A DNA stretch of 64,000 bases from Nitrospirillum viridazoti (GTDB taxonomy: Bacteria; Pseudomonadota; Alphaproteobacteria; Azospirillales; Azospirillaceae). The notes beneath the pieces are model-generated. The model saw only the letters and a list, made by a program, of their open reading frames with translations, did no database searches and was not told where the DNA came from. The stretch is from the NCBI RefSeq assembly GCF_007827975.1, contig NZ_VITT01000029.1, one strand, 5' to 3'. Positions 15,555 through 24,708 of this stretch are shown here, piece after piece. A program made the position numbers and the translations under genes. Position 1 is the stretch's first letter. Every line of letters begins with the position of its first letter.

Positions 15555-16675
15555 GGCAGGTCCCCCTGGCCGAAGCGTTTGCGGGTCAGGGCCAGCAGCA
15601 TGCCGACGCCGATGCCCAGCGCGATCAGGGAGGAGCCGCCATAGCTGATGAAGGGCAGGGTCATGCCCTTGGTCGGCATCATGTGCAGGCTGGAGGCCAT
15701 GTTGATGCAGGCCTGCAGGCCGAACTGCATGGCCAGGCCCGCCGAGCCCAGCATGACGAACAGGCTCTGCTCGCCATAGGCCCGGGCGAAGCTGCGCATC
15801 ACCACCACGCCGAACAGCAGCACGATGAACAGGCACCACAGCATGCCCAGCTCTTCCCCCGCCACGGCGAAGATGAAGTCGGCATGGGCGTCGGGGATAG
15901 TCATCTTGACGGTGCCCTGCCCGGGACCGGTGCCCCACAGGCCGCCGTGCTGGAAGGCGTCCAGCGCGCGCTGGACCTGGTAGTTGTCGCCGGCGGCGGG
16001 ATCCAGGAAGCGGTTCACACGGCTCTGCACGTGCGGGAACAGGAAGTAGGCGCCCACCAGGCCGGACAGGCCACAGACCACCAGCACCGCCACCAGCAGG
16101 ATGGGCAAGCCGGCGATGAAGAACTGGCCGAACCACACGGCGCTGACCACGAAGGTCATGCCCAGGTCGGGCTGCATCAGCAGCAAGGCGACGATCATCA
16201 GATAGAAGACGATGCAGACGCCGAAATAGACCACGTTGTTGGTGTGCCGGGCCTGGGCGAACAGCCAGGCGGCGACCACGGCGAAGGCAGGCTTGATGAA
16301 TTCCGAGGGCTGGACCGACAGGCCGGGCAGGTGGATCCAGCGCGTGGCGCCCTTGATCTGCACGCCCGACACCAGGGTCAGGGCCACACCCACCAGCGAC
16401 AGCAGGAACATGATCAGGGCCATGCGCCGCACACCCTTGGGCGACAGCAGCGACACGCCCACCATGATGATCAAGGTGGGGATCAGCATCATCACGTGAT
16501 GCTGGATGAAGTGGAAATTATCCAGGCCGATGCGCTCCGCCACCGGCGGGCTGGCGGCCTGGATCAGCACCACGCCGATGGTGGCGATGAGGAAGACGGT
16601 GGCCAGGGTCCAGCGGTCGACGGTCCACCACCAGCGGCCGATGACGGATTGGTCGGTACGCGACAGCGTGATCAT
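15551..16675 (-). CDS. ftsW: Lipid II polymerase FtsW (SEDS family)
   Basis: FtsW is the polytopic SEDS glycosyltransferase that builds septal peptidoglycan together with FtsI. The 374-residue protein has about ten hydrophobic helices. It carries GATRWIHLPGLSVQPSEFIK, the family hallmark, the periplasmic loop with DAHADFIFAVAGEELG and the C-terminal LPFISYGGSSLI. The ATG at 16675 overlaps the murD stop as ATGA. Confidence 0.97.
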   Translation of the reverse strand: MITLSRTDQSVIGRWWWTVDRWTLATVFLIATIGVVLIQAASPPVAERIGLDNFHFIQHHVMMLIPTLIIMVGVSLLSPKGVRRMALIMFLLSLVGVALTLVSGVQIKGATRWIHLPGLSVQPSEFIKPAFAVVAAWLFAQARHTNNVVYFGVCIVFYLMIVALLLMQPDLGMTFVVSAVWFGQFFIAGLPILLVAVLVVCGLSGLVGAYFLFPHVQSRVNRFLDPAAGDNYQVQRALDAFQHGGLWGTGPGQGTVKMTIPDAHADFIFAVAGEELGMLWCLFIVLLFGVVVMRSFARAYGEQSLFVMLGSAGLAMQFGLQACINMASSLHMMPTKGMTLPFISYGGSSLIALGIGVGMLLALTRKRFGQGDLP

Positions 16676-18126
16676 GACGCCCCGTCCTTTCCGGTTTCCA
16701 ACTGGTCTGCCAACTGGCGCACGATGCGGACGAAGGCGTCGCCCCGCACCTCGAAATTGGGATACTGGTCGAAGCTGGCGCAGGCGGGGGACAGCAGCAC
16801 CGTGCCGCCGGCCCCAGTCGCTTTCATGGCTTCCTTGGCCATGGCGTAGGCGGCCGGCACGGCCTGGTCCAGCGTGCCGTAGCGGCCATAGCTGACCTTG
16901 CCCTCCAGCCAGGGCGCGAACTCCTCGGTCGCCTCGCCAATCAGGAAGGCGTGGCGCACCCGGCCCATGAAGGGTTCCAGGCCGCTGAGCCCGCCCTCCT
17001 TGGCCTTGCCGCCCACGATCCAGTACATGTCCTCGTAGCAGCCCAGGGCCTTGGATGCCGCGTCGGCGTTGGTGGCCTTGCTGTCGTTGACGAAGCGGAT
17101 ACCGTCGAGGGTGGCGATGGTCTGCTGGCGGTGGGCCAAGCCGGGGAAGGCGCGCATCGCCTCGGCGATCACCTCGGGCGCCACGCCCACGGCGCGGGTG
17201 GCGGCGTAGGCGGCGCAGGCGTTCTGCCAATTGTGGCGGCCGGGCAATGCCGGGCACTGGCGCAGATCGACCACGGCCCGGGCCTGGCCGTCGGTATCGT
17301 CCACCAGCACACCGTCCACCGCGTGCACGCCGCCGGGAACCACGCGTTCCGATGAAATGCGCACGATTCTGCGCCCCCCCTCTGCCTCCAGGCTGTCGGC
17401 CATGGCGGCGGTGTTGGGCTCATCCACGCCCAGGATGGCGACGGGCGGGGCCTTGGACCGGTCGCGGGCGCCCGCCTGGAAGATCAGGCGCTTGGCGGCG
17501 ATGTAGCCATCCATGCCGCCGTGACGGTCCAGATGGTCGGGCGTGATGTTCAGCAGCACGGCGGCGTCGAAGCCCAGGGAGGGCGTCAGTTCCAGCTGAT
17601 AGCTGGACATCTCCAGCACATAGACGTCGCCCCTGGGGTTGTTGGGGGCACCGAGTGCCGGGAAGGTCAGGACGGGGATGCCCAGGTTGCCGCCGACGGC
17701 CAGGGTGCGGCCGGCATGGGCCAGGATGTGGCCGGTCAGGGCGGTGGTGGTGGATTTGCCGTTGGTGCCGGTGATGCCGACGTAGGCCGCGTCCGGCTGG
17801 GCCAGGCGCAGCAGTTCCACGTCGCCGATGATGGGCACGCCGGCATCCTTGGCGCGGGCCGCCACCGGGTGCGGTGCCGGGAAGGTGTGGGGGATGCCGG
17901 GCGACAGCACCAGGGCGGCGACACCCGAAAGGTCCGCTTCATGCAGGTTGGTCAGGGCGATGCCGGCGGCCTCCGCCGCCTTTTGGCCCCCAGCGCCATC
18001 GTCCCAGGCCAGCACCTCGGCCCCGCTGGCGGCCAGCACGCGCGCCGCCGCCAGGCCGGAACGCGCCAAGCCCATCACCGCCACGCGGCGGCCTTTGAAT
18101 TGGGGGAGGAGGATGGGCTGGGACAT
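16672..18126 (-). CDS. murD: UDP-N-acetylmuramoyl-L-alanine--D-glutamate ligase MurD
   Basis: MurD adds D-Glu to UDP-MurNAc-L-Ala in the cytoplasm. The 484-residue Mur ligase shows the N-terminal VAVMGLARSGLAAARVL fold, the ATP loop GITGTNGKSTTTALTGH, the VLEMSSYQLE motif typical of MurD, and NDSKATNADAASKAL in the C-domain. It ends overlapping ftsW and lies 9 bp after mraY. Confidence 0.97.
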   Translation of the reverse strand: MSQPILLPQFKGRRVAVMGLARSGLAAARVLAASGAEVLAWDDGAGGQKAAEAAGIALTNLHEADLSGVAALVLSPGIPHTFPAPHPVAARAKDAGVPIIGDVELLRLAQPDAAYVGITGTNGKSTTTALTGHILAHAGRTLAVGGNLGIPVLTFPALGAPNNPRGDVYVLEMSSYQLELTPSLGFDAAVLLNITPDHLDRHGGMDGYIAAKRLIFQAGARDRSKAPPVAILGVDEPNTAAMADSLEAEGGRRIVRISSERVVPGGVHAVDGVLVDDTDGQARAVVDLRQCPALPGRHNWQNACAAYAATRAVGVAPEVIAEAMRAFPGLAHRQQTIATLDGIRFVNDSKATNADAASKALGCYEDMYWIVGGKAKEGGLSGLEPFMGRVRHAFLIGEATEEFAPWLEGKVSYGRYGTLDQAVPAAYAMAKEAMKATGAGGTVLLSPACASFDQYPNFEVRGDAFVRIVRQLADQLETGKDGAS

Positions 18127-18135
18127 GGGCGGGGC

Positions 18136-19221
18136 TTAACGCAGCTTCAGGGTGGACAGGCCGGCCAGGGCCAGGATGACGGCGATGATCCAGAAGCGGA
18201 TGACGACGGTGGGCTCGGACCAGCCCTTTTTCTCAAAGTGATGGTGCAGCGGCGCCATGCGGAACACCCGCTTGCCCGTCATTTTGAAGCTGGCGACCTG
18301 CACGATGACCGACACGGTTTCCAGCACGAACAGGCCGCCGATGATGGCCAGCACCAGCTCATGCTTGGTGATGACGGCGACGGTGCCCAAGGCACCACCC
18401 ATGGCCAGCGAGCCGGTGTCGCCCATGAACACCATGGCCGGCGGCGCGTTGAACCACAGGAAGCCCAGGCCGGCGCCCACCAGGGCGCCGCAGAACACCG
18501 CCAGTTCACCCGTGCCGGGCACGTGATGGATCTGCAGGTAGTTGGCGAAGACGGCGTTGCCCGACAGGTAGGCGATCAGGCCGAAGCTGGCGGCGGCGAT
18601 CATGATGGGCACGATGGCCAGGCCGTCCAGGCCATCCGTCAGGTTCACCGAATGGCTGGATCCGACGATGACGAATACCGCCCAGGGACCGAACAGGAAG
18701 CCCAGGGGGATCAGCACGTCCTTGAGGAAGGGCACGGCCAGGCTGGTGTCCAGCGGGCTCTGCGCCACATGCAGGTACCAGGCGGTGGCGACACCGGAGA
18801 CCGCGATCATGGCGACCATCTTGCCCCGGCCGGACAGGCCCTTGGTGTTGCGCTTGGTCAGCTTCAGGAAGTCGTCGCCGAAGCCGACCAGGCCGAAGCC
18901 CACCGTCACCAGCAGCACGATCCAGGTGTAGGCGTTGGTCACATCCACCCACAGAACGGTGGAGATCAGGACCGAGATCATGATCATCAGGCCGCCCATG
19001 GTGGGCGTGCCCTTCTTCTTCAGGTGCGTCTCCGGCCCGTCGGTGCGGATGGGCTGCCCCGAGCCCTGCATGGACTTCAGCCAGCGGATGACGCCCGGGC
19101 CGATGACGAAGCTGATGATCAGTGCCGTCAGCATGGCCCCGCCCGTCCGGAACGTGATGTACCGGAACAGGTTGAAAAGCTGGAAGTCGTCGGCCAGCGG
19201 GAACAGCAGATTGAACAACAT
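18136..19221 (-). CDS. mraY: Phospho-N-acetylmuramoyl-pentapeptide transferase MraY
   Basis: MraY is the integral membrane enzyme that makes lipid I from UDP-MurNAc-pentapeptide and undecaprenyl phosphate. The 361-residue protein has about ten membrane helices, the signature KKKGTPTMGGLMI, the catalytic Asp loops GFGDDFLKL and VNLTDGLDGLA, and the C-terminal MAPLHHHFEKKGW. It lies 10 bp after murF. Confidence 0.98.
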   Translation of the reverse strand: MLFNLLFPLADDFQLFNLFRYITFRTGGAMLTALIISFVIGPGVIRWLKSMQGSGQPIRTDGPETHLKKKGTPTMGGLMIMISVLISTVLWVDVTNAYTWIVLLVTVGFGLVGFGDDFLKLTKRNTKGLSGRGKMVAMIAVSGVATAWYLHVAQSPLDTSLAVPFLKDVLIPLGFLFGPWAVFVIVGSSHSVNLTDGLDGLAIVPIMIAAASFGLIAYLSGNAVFANYLQIHHVPGTGELAVFCGALVGAGLGFLWFNAPPAMVFMGDTGSLAMGGALGTVAVITKHELVLAIIGGLFVLETVSVIVQVASFKMTGKRVFRMAPLHHHFEKKGWSEPTVVIRFWIIAVILALAGLSTLKLR

Positions 19222-19231
19222 GGGGCGGGTC

Positions 19232-20689
19232 TTAGCTCCCGGAGACGGCGGATGAGGAAGAGGAGGGCGGCGGATTGTCGAGAGCCTTCAGGGCATCGAC
19301 CACCAGCGCCATGCGGCTGCCGGCGGAACCCTTGACCATGACGATGTCGTTGGCGCGCACCGCCGCGCCCACCAGCGGCGCCAGCTCGGCGCTGGTGTCG
19401 GCGTGGGCGCCTCGGCGCTCGGGCGGCAGGCGGTCGAACAGGTGGCGCATGTTGGGGCCGCAGGTGAAGACCAGATGGACGTCCGCGGCCACAAGCGCGT
19501 CGGCCAGGCCCGCATGCAGCTTGGGGGAGTCCGGGCCCAGTTCCAGCATGTCGCCCAGCACCGCCACGCGACGGCCGCCGGGGTCCGGCTGTGTATGGCC
19601 CAGCACGTCGGCGGAGGCCGCCACCGACACGGGACTGGCGTTGTAGCTTTCGTCGACCAGGGTCAGGCTGCCGCCCCCCGGCAGGGGAATGGCTTGGCGC
19701 ACGCCCCGGCCCTTGACGGGCGCCAGCGTGGCCAGGGCCTGGGCGGCGGTGGCCAGGTCGCCGCCGGCCGCCGACACGGCCAACAGCACCGCCAGGCTGT
19801 TCAGCGCCTGATGGCGGCCGGGCACCGCCAGGGTGTAGCGGATGACCTGGCCCTGGATCTCGGCCGTCACGTCGCTGCCGGTCGGGCCCAGATCCAGGTC
19901 GATCAGGCGGGCGTCCGCCCCGGCGGTGGCGCCGAAGCTCAGCACGTGACCGACTCCCTGGGTGCGGGCGGCGGCCAGCAGGCGGGCATATTGCGGGTTG
20001 TCACGGTTCAGGATGGCCGTGCCCTGGCGGGACATGCCCTCGAAAATCTCAGCCTTGGCGTCGGCGATGCTCTCGACGGAGGCGAAGAACTCCAGGTGCA
20101 CCGCCTCCACCGTGGTGATGATGGCGATGTCCGGCCGCGCCATGCGCGACAGGGGGCCGATCTCACCCGCATGGTTCATGCCCAGCTCGAACACGCCGAA
20201 GCGCACGTCGGCCGGCAGGCTGGCCAGCGACAGGGGCAGGCCCAGGTGGTTGTTCAGGTTGCCTTCGGTGGCGAAGGTGGGGCCCAGGGCGCCCAGCGCC
20301 GTGCGCAGGAATTCCTTGGTGCTGGTCTTGCCGACGGAACCGGTGACGGCGATGACCTTGGCGGTGGTGTTCAGCCGGGCCACCCGGGCCAAATCCTCCA
20401 GCGCCGCCAGTGTGTCGTCGACCACCAGCAGGGGCGCGCCGGCGGCGATGCCGTCCGGCACCTGGCTTACCAGGCAGGCGGCGGCCCCGCGCTGCAAGGC
20501 TACCTCGACGAAGGCGTGACCGTCGAAGTTGGGGCCCTTCAGCGCCACGAACAGGTCGCCGGGGTTCAGGGTGCGGGTGTTGATGGAAACGCCGGTGGCG
20601 GTCCAGTCGGCCCCCTGAGCGCGCCCGTTCGCGGCGGCGGCGGCATCGGCCGCCGTCCACAGCACTTTCTTGCTCGGGGTCGCGGTCAT
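19232..20689 (-). CDS. murF: UDP-MurNAc-tripeptide--D-alanyl-D-alanine ligase MurF
   Basis: MurF attaches D-Ala-D-Ala to the UDP-MurNAc-tripeptide, completing the soluble precursor. The 485-residue Mur ligase has the N-terminal substrate domain (SINTRTLNPGDLFVALKG), the ATP loop AVTGSVGKTSTKEFL, FELGMNHAGEI and the C-terminal DESYNASPVSV. The ATG overlaps the murE stop as ATGA. Confidence 0.97.
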   Translation of the reverse strand: MTATPSKKVLWTAADAAAAANGRAQGADWTATGVSINTRTLNPGDLFVALKGPNFDGHAFVEVALQRGAAACLVSQVPDGIAAGAPLLVVDDTLAALEDLARVARLNTTAKVIAVTGSVGKTSTKEFLRTALGALGPTFATEGNLNNHLGLPLSLASLPADVRFGVFELGMNHAGEIGPLSRMARPDIAIITTVEAVHLEFFASVESIADAKAEIFEGMSRQGTAILNRDNPQYARLLAAARTQGVGHVLSFGATAGADARLIDLDLGPTGSDVTAEIQGQVIRYTLAVPGRHQALNSLAVLLAVSAAGGDLATAAQALATLAPVKGRGVRQAIPLPGGGSLTLVDESYNASPVSVAASADVLGHTQPDPGGRRVAVLGDMLELGPDSPKLHAGLADALVAADVHLVFTCGPNMRHLFDRLPPERRGAHADTSAELAPLVGAAVRANDIVMVKGSAGSRMALVVDALKALDNPPPSSSSSAVSGS

Positions 20690-22167
20690 GCCGTCCCTCC
20701 CGGAAGGCCCAGGACGCCCCGGGCGACGGCGGCGTCGTCGAAGGGGCGCACCTCCTTGCCCACGATCTGGCCCTGCTCATGGCCTTTGCCGGCGATGACC
20801 AGCACGTCGCCGGCCTTCAGCTCGCCGATGGCCAGCGCGATGGCGGCGGCGCGGTCGTCCACCTCGGTGGCGCCGGGGCAGCCGGCCAGCACCTCGGCCC
20901 GGATGGCGCCGGGGATCTCGGTGCGCGGGTTGTCGTCGGTGATGATGACGCGGTCGGCCAGGCGGGCGGCGATGGCGCCCATCATGGGGCGCTTGCCCCG
21001 GTCGCGGTCGCCGCCGCAGCCGAAGACGACGGACAGGCGACCCTGGGCATGGGGGCGCACGCTATTCAACACCGTCTCCAGCCCGTCGGGCGTGTGGGCG
21101 TAGTCGACATAGACGGCGGCGCCATTGTCCAGCGTCGCCACCAGTTCCAGCCGGCCGCGCACGCCGTCCAGCTGCGACAGCAGACCGGCGGCCGCCTGCG
21201 GCTCGGCGCCGCTGCCGATGACCATGCCCAGCGCGCACAGGGCGTTCCACACCTGGAAGCGGCCCACCAGCGGCAGGACGATGTCGTGGCGGGTGCCCAT
21301 GACCTCCAGGGTCAGGGCCTGACCCTGGGGCAGGGGCCGCAGGGCCTTGACCGCCAGCTCACGGCCCTGCTCGCCGAAGCCGATCAAGGTCTGCTTGCGC
21401 GCGCGCGCCAGGTCGGCGAGGGCCTGGAACTCGGGGATGTCGGCGTTGATCACGGCGGTAGCGCCACGCGGCATCACCCGGTCGAACAGCATGGCCTTGG
21501 CCTTGAAGTAGGCCTCCATGGTGCCGTGGTAATCCAAATGGTCGCGGGTCAGGTTGGTGAAGCCGCCCACCGTGACCAGCACGCCGTCCAGGCGGAACTG
21601 GTCCAGGCCGTGGCTGCTGGCCTCCATGGCCAGGTGGGTGATGCCGCTCTCGGCCAGGCGCGACAGCGTGCTGTGCAGGGCCACCGGGTCGGGCGTGGTC
21701 AGGCTGTCCTCACGCGGGAAGCCGGGGGCGATCAGGCCCAGGGTGCCCATGGCGCCGGCCTGGTGCCCCTGCAGCGACCACAGCTGGCGGGTGAACTGCG
21801 CGGTGGAGGTCTTGCCGTTGGTGCCGGTGACGGCGGCGATGGTGGCGGGCTGGCGCTTGTAGAAGGCGGCCGCCAGCAGGGCGAAACGCCGCCGGGGATT
21901 GGCATCCTCGATCAGGCTGACGGGATGAGGCAGGTTTTCAGGCAGCTTGGTGCCCTTGGGCGCCAGCACGGCCACGGCGCCGGCGGCCACCGCCTGGGGA
22001 ATGAAGTCCCGCCCGTCGCGGGCGCTGCCCGGCATGGCGGCAAAGAGCATGCCCGGCTTGACCGCGCGGCTGTCGGCGGTCAGGCCGGTGATCTCGGGGT
22101 CCCGTTCCAGGGCCAGCGCCGATACGGCGATTTCGGTGCGCGATGCCATCAGATCGGTCAGACGCAA
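20686..22167 (-). CDS. murE: UDP-MurNAc-L-Ala-D-Glu--meso-diaminopimelate ligase MurE
   Basis: MurE adds the third residue of the stem peptide. The 493-residue protein has LTADSRAVKPGMLFAAMPG, the ATP loop AVTGTNGKTSTAQF, the EASSHGLDQFRLDG region, and the substrate motif DDNPRTE. DNPR is the signature of meso-diaminopimelate specificity, so the cell wall is the usual Gram-negative type. A 106-bp gap separates it from ftsI. Confidence 0.97.
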   Translation of the reverse strand: MRLTDLMASRTEIAVSALALERDPEITGLTADSRAVKPGMLFAAMPGSARDGRDFIPQAVAAGAVAVLAPKGTKLPENLPHPVSLIEDANPRRRFALLAAAFYKRQPATIAAVTGTNGKTSTAQFTRQLWSLQGHQAGAMGTLGLIAPGFPREDSLTTPDPVALHSTLSRLAESGITHLAMEASSHGLDQFRLDGVLVTVGGFTNLTRDHLDYHGTMEAYFKAKAMLFDRVMPRGATAVINADIPEFQALADLARARKQTLIGFGEQGRELAVKALRPLPQGQALTLEVMGTRHDIVLPLVGRFQVWNALCALGMVIGSGAEPQAAAGLLSQLDGVRGRLELVATLDNGAAVYVDYAHTPDGLETVLNSVRPHAQGRLSVVFGCGGDRDRGKRPMMGAIAARLADRVIITDDNPRTEIPGAIRAEVLAGCPGATEVDDRAAAIALAIGELKAGDVLVIAGKGHEQGQIVGKEVRPFDDAAVARGVLGLPGGTA

Positions 22168-22273
22168 GGGTCCCTCTCACACGTGATGCCGGGGCGGGTT
22201 GATAGCGCGCTGCCCGGCATCGGTCGACCCCCACCTTACGGTGCCCTGTCGTGTGGGTTTCAGGGGGGGCTGG

Positions 22274-24025
22274 TTAGTTGATGGTCATGGCCTGCAAAAT
22301 CTCGGGATCGTTGCGGACCACCGGCTTCACCCCCAGCAGGGGTGCGGCCTGCCAGACGATGCGCTGCACCGCGGGGGCGGCGACCCAGCCGGCGGTGGCG
22401 AAGCCGAAGCTCTTCTTGTTGCCGTGCGGCTCATCCACCATGACGAACACCACATAGCGCGGATCGTTCATGGGGAAGGCGCCGGCGAAGGAGGTGCGCA
22501 GCGACTTGTGGGCGTAGCCCTTGCCGCTGACCTTCTCGGCGGTGCCGGTCTTGCCGCCCACCAGATAGTCCAGCGTGTCCGCCGCCTTCAACTCACCGGT
22601 GCCGAAGGCGGTCTTGCCCGTGCCCTCGGTCACCACCAGGCGCATGAGCTTGCGCAGGATGGCGGAGGTCTGGGGCGAGATCACCCGGGTCTCGGGAATC
22701 TCGGCGTTGGGGTCGCGCTTCAGCAGGGTGGCCGGGCGCATGATGCCGCCGTCGACCACGGCGGCCACGGCCGAGGACATCTGGATGGGGCTGACGGAGA
22801 TGCCATGGCCGAAGGCGACGGTCAGCAGGGTGGTGGGGCGCCAGGGGTTGGGGACCAGCGGGCCGCCCACCTCGGGGATCTCCAGCGACGGGGCCTTCAG
22901 CATGCCGAAGCGGCCCATATACTCCCGCTGCACGTCGATGCCGAACTTCTCCGCCATCTTGGCAGAGCCGATGTTGGACGACTTGCGGAAGATGTCGACC
23001 ACATCCATCCAGTAGTTGACCGGCTCGTCGTCGTGGATGGTGAAGCGGCCGATCTTCAGCGGGTGGCTGGTGTCGAAGGTCTCGTGCAGCTTCACCGTGC
23101 CGGTTTCCAGGGCGATGGCGGTGTTCAGGATCTTGAACACCGAGCCCATCTCATAGACGCCCAGGGTGGCGCGGTTGAACTTCGACTCGTCATGCATCTC
23201 CCCCGGGTTCTGGGGGTCGAAGTCGGGCAGGCTGACCATCGACAGGATTTCGCCCGTCTTGATGTCCATGATCAGGCCGGCGCCGCCGATGGCGTTGAAG
23301 TCCTGCATGGCCTGGGTGATTTCCTTGCGCACGATGTGCTGCAGGCGCACGTCGACGGACAGACGCAGGGGTTCCGACTGCTCACGCAGGCGCTTGTCGA
23401 ACGACTGCTCGATGCCCATCAGGCCGTTGTTGTCGATGCCGGTCAGACCGATCAGGTGGGCGGTCAGACTGCCCTGCGGATAGATGCGGTGCTCTTCCTG
23501 CTGGAAGAACACGCCGGGGATGCCCAGCTTGTTGACCTCGAATTCCTGGCGGGGGGTCAGGTTGCGCTTGATCCAGACGAAGCGCTTGTCACCCTTCAGG
23601 TCCTTCAGCACCTGGCGGTAGTCGAGATCCGGCAGGGTGGCCACCAGCTTGCGGGCGGCCTCCTCCGCATCAATCACCAGCTTGGGATCGGCGTAGGCGG
23701 ACGCGGTGGCCAGCGAGGTCGCCAGCAGCACGCCGTTGCGGTCGGTGATCTCCGCCCGGGTGACGGGCAGGGGACGGGCGGTGGTGTTCTCCGCCACCGG
23801 CGGCTCCGCCTCGCGGCTGAACACCATGGTGTCGGCCAGGCGCACGCCGATGGCGCCCAGCACCAACGCGAACAGGGCGGCCGTCACCAGAAGGCGCGAC
23901 CGGCCCTGCTCCAAGGCGTGGCTGGTGGGGTTGTTCAGGCGGACCCTGCCTTCCGACCTGGGGGCCTGGATGCGCTCCATGCCCGCGATGTCGAAACCGG
24001 TCAGGGAAAAGGGCGCGTCACTCAT
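22274..24025 (-). CDS. ftsI: Septal peptidoglycan transpeptidase FtsI (PBP3)
   Basis: FtsI is the class B penicillin-binding protein that crosslinks septal peptidoglycan with FtsW. The 583-residue protein has a cytoplasmic tail of about 40 residues and one membrane helix (LLVTAALFALVLGAIGVRLA). The pedestal domain comes next, then the transpeptidase domain with SVFK (nucleophile Ser), SSN and KTGTAEK. The start overlaps the ftsL stop as ATGA. Confidence 0.97.
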   Translation of the reverse strand: MSDAPFSLTGFDIAGMERIQAPRSEGRVRLNNPTSHALEQGRSRLLVTAALFALVLGAIGVRLADTMVFSREAEPPVAENTTARPLPVTRAEITDRNGVLLATSLATASAYADPKLVIDAEEAARKLVATLPDLDYRQVLKDLKGDKRFVWIKRNLTPRQEFEVNKLGIPGVFFQQEEHRIYPQGSLTAHLIGLTGIDNNGLMGIEQSFDKRLREQSEPLRLSVDVRLQHIVRKEITQAMQDFNAIGGAGLIMDIKTGEILSMVSLPDFDPQNPGEMHDESKFNRATLGVYEMGSVFKILNTAIALETGTVKLHETFDTSHPLKIGRFTIHDDEPVNYWMDVVDIFRKSSNIGSAKMAEKFGIDVQREYMGRFGMLKAPSLEIPEVGGPLVPNPWRPTTLLTVAFGHGISVSPIQMSSAVAAVVDGGIMRPATLLKRDPNAEIPETRVISPQTSAILRKLMRLVVTEGTGKTAFGTGELKAADTLDYLVGGKTGTAEKVSGKGYAHKSLRTSFAGAFPMNDPRYVVFVMVDEPHGNKKSFGFATAGWVAAPAVQRIVWQAAPLLGVKPVVRNDPEILQAMTIN

Positions 24026-24708
24026 CGGGCGGCCCCCAGCTTGGCGCTCAAGGTCTGCTCCGCCATCAGGATGGGCTTGGCCTTGGGCTTGGCGGCGCTG
24101 CCGGAAGCGGAGGCGAGGGTGACCTTGCCGCCGGCCTTGTCTGCGGCGTCCAGGCTGGCCATCAGGGCGCCGATGCTGTCCACCCGCTCAGGCTGCCTTG
24201 CCGCCTTCACGGTGGGGGCAGCAGGCTTGCCGGCGGCGGCCTTCACCGGGGCGACCTGCACGTCCGGCGCCTTCAGCGCCACGACCTGGGCCTTGGGCGT
24301 GGGCGCCGGGGCGGCCTGGGCGACGGCGACCTGCACGGCGGGGGCGGCCGGCGCCGCGCTGGCGACGTAGGTGGACTCCGGCGCCGGGGTCGCCTGATCC
24401 GCTGGCGCGCCGGGAACCGGGGCGGGCGCCTCCGGCTTCACCGGCACGGCGGCCAGGGCGACCATCTGCTCCGCCTTGGTGGGGCGCAGGGTGGAATGCT
24501 CGGTCGCCAGGCGCTCCAGCCGGGTGGGGTCGTTCAGGTAGGCCCATTCGGCGCGCAGCACCTGGATGGACTGCTGCTCCTGCGCGATCTGCCGGTTGAG
24601 GGAAGCCAGGTGCTCCTGCTCCTCCTGCACCCGGTAGCTGGTGTGATAGAGAATGCCGCTGGCGACGGTGGCGAGGCACAGCCAGACGAGCGTGGACTTG
24701 CCTATCAT
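24022..24708 (-). CDS. ftsL: FtsL-like cell division protein with long C-terminal tail
   Basis: FtsL is a small bitopic protein that recruits FtsW/FtsI together with FtsQ and FtsB. The start at 24708 overlaps the rsmH stop as ATGA and has GGGAGA upstream. One membrane helix (STLVWLCLATVASGILYHTS) comes first. A short periplasmic coiled coil follows, ending in the family-like LRAEWAYLNDPTRLERLA. After that the protein continues for about 140 Ala/Pro/Lys/Val-rich residues, giving 228 in total against roughly 120 in E. coli. The call rests on position between rsmH and ftsI plus topology. Confidence 0.88.
   Translation of the reverse strand: MIGKSTLVWLCLATVASGILYHTSYRVQEEQEHLASLNRQIAQEQQSIQVLRAEWAYLNDPTRLERLATEHSTLRPTKAEQMVALAAVPVKPEAPAPVPGAPADQATPAPESTYVASAAPAAPAVQVAVAQAAPAPTPKAQVVALKAPDVQVAPVKAAAGKPAAPTVKAARQPERVDSIGALMASLDAADKAGGKVTLASASGSAAKPKAKPILMAEQTLSAKLGAAR

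Noticed and set aside
17521..19335. 604-codon open frame on the plus strand opposite mraY and murD
   Set aside because: Antisense to well-identified mur genes, with Gln/His/Gly-rich composition typical of shadow frames.
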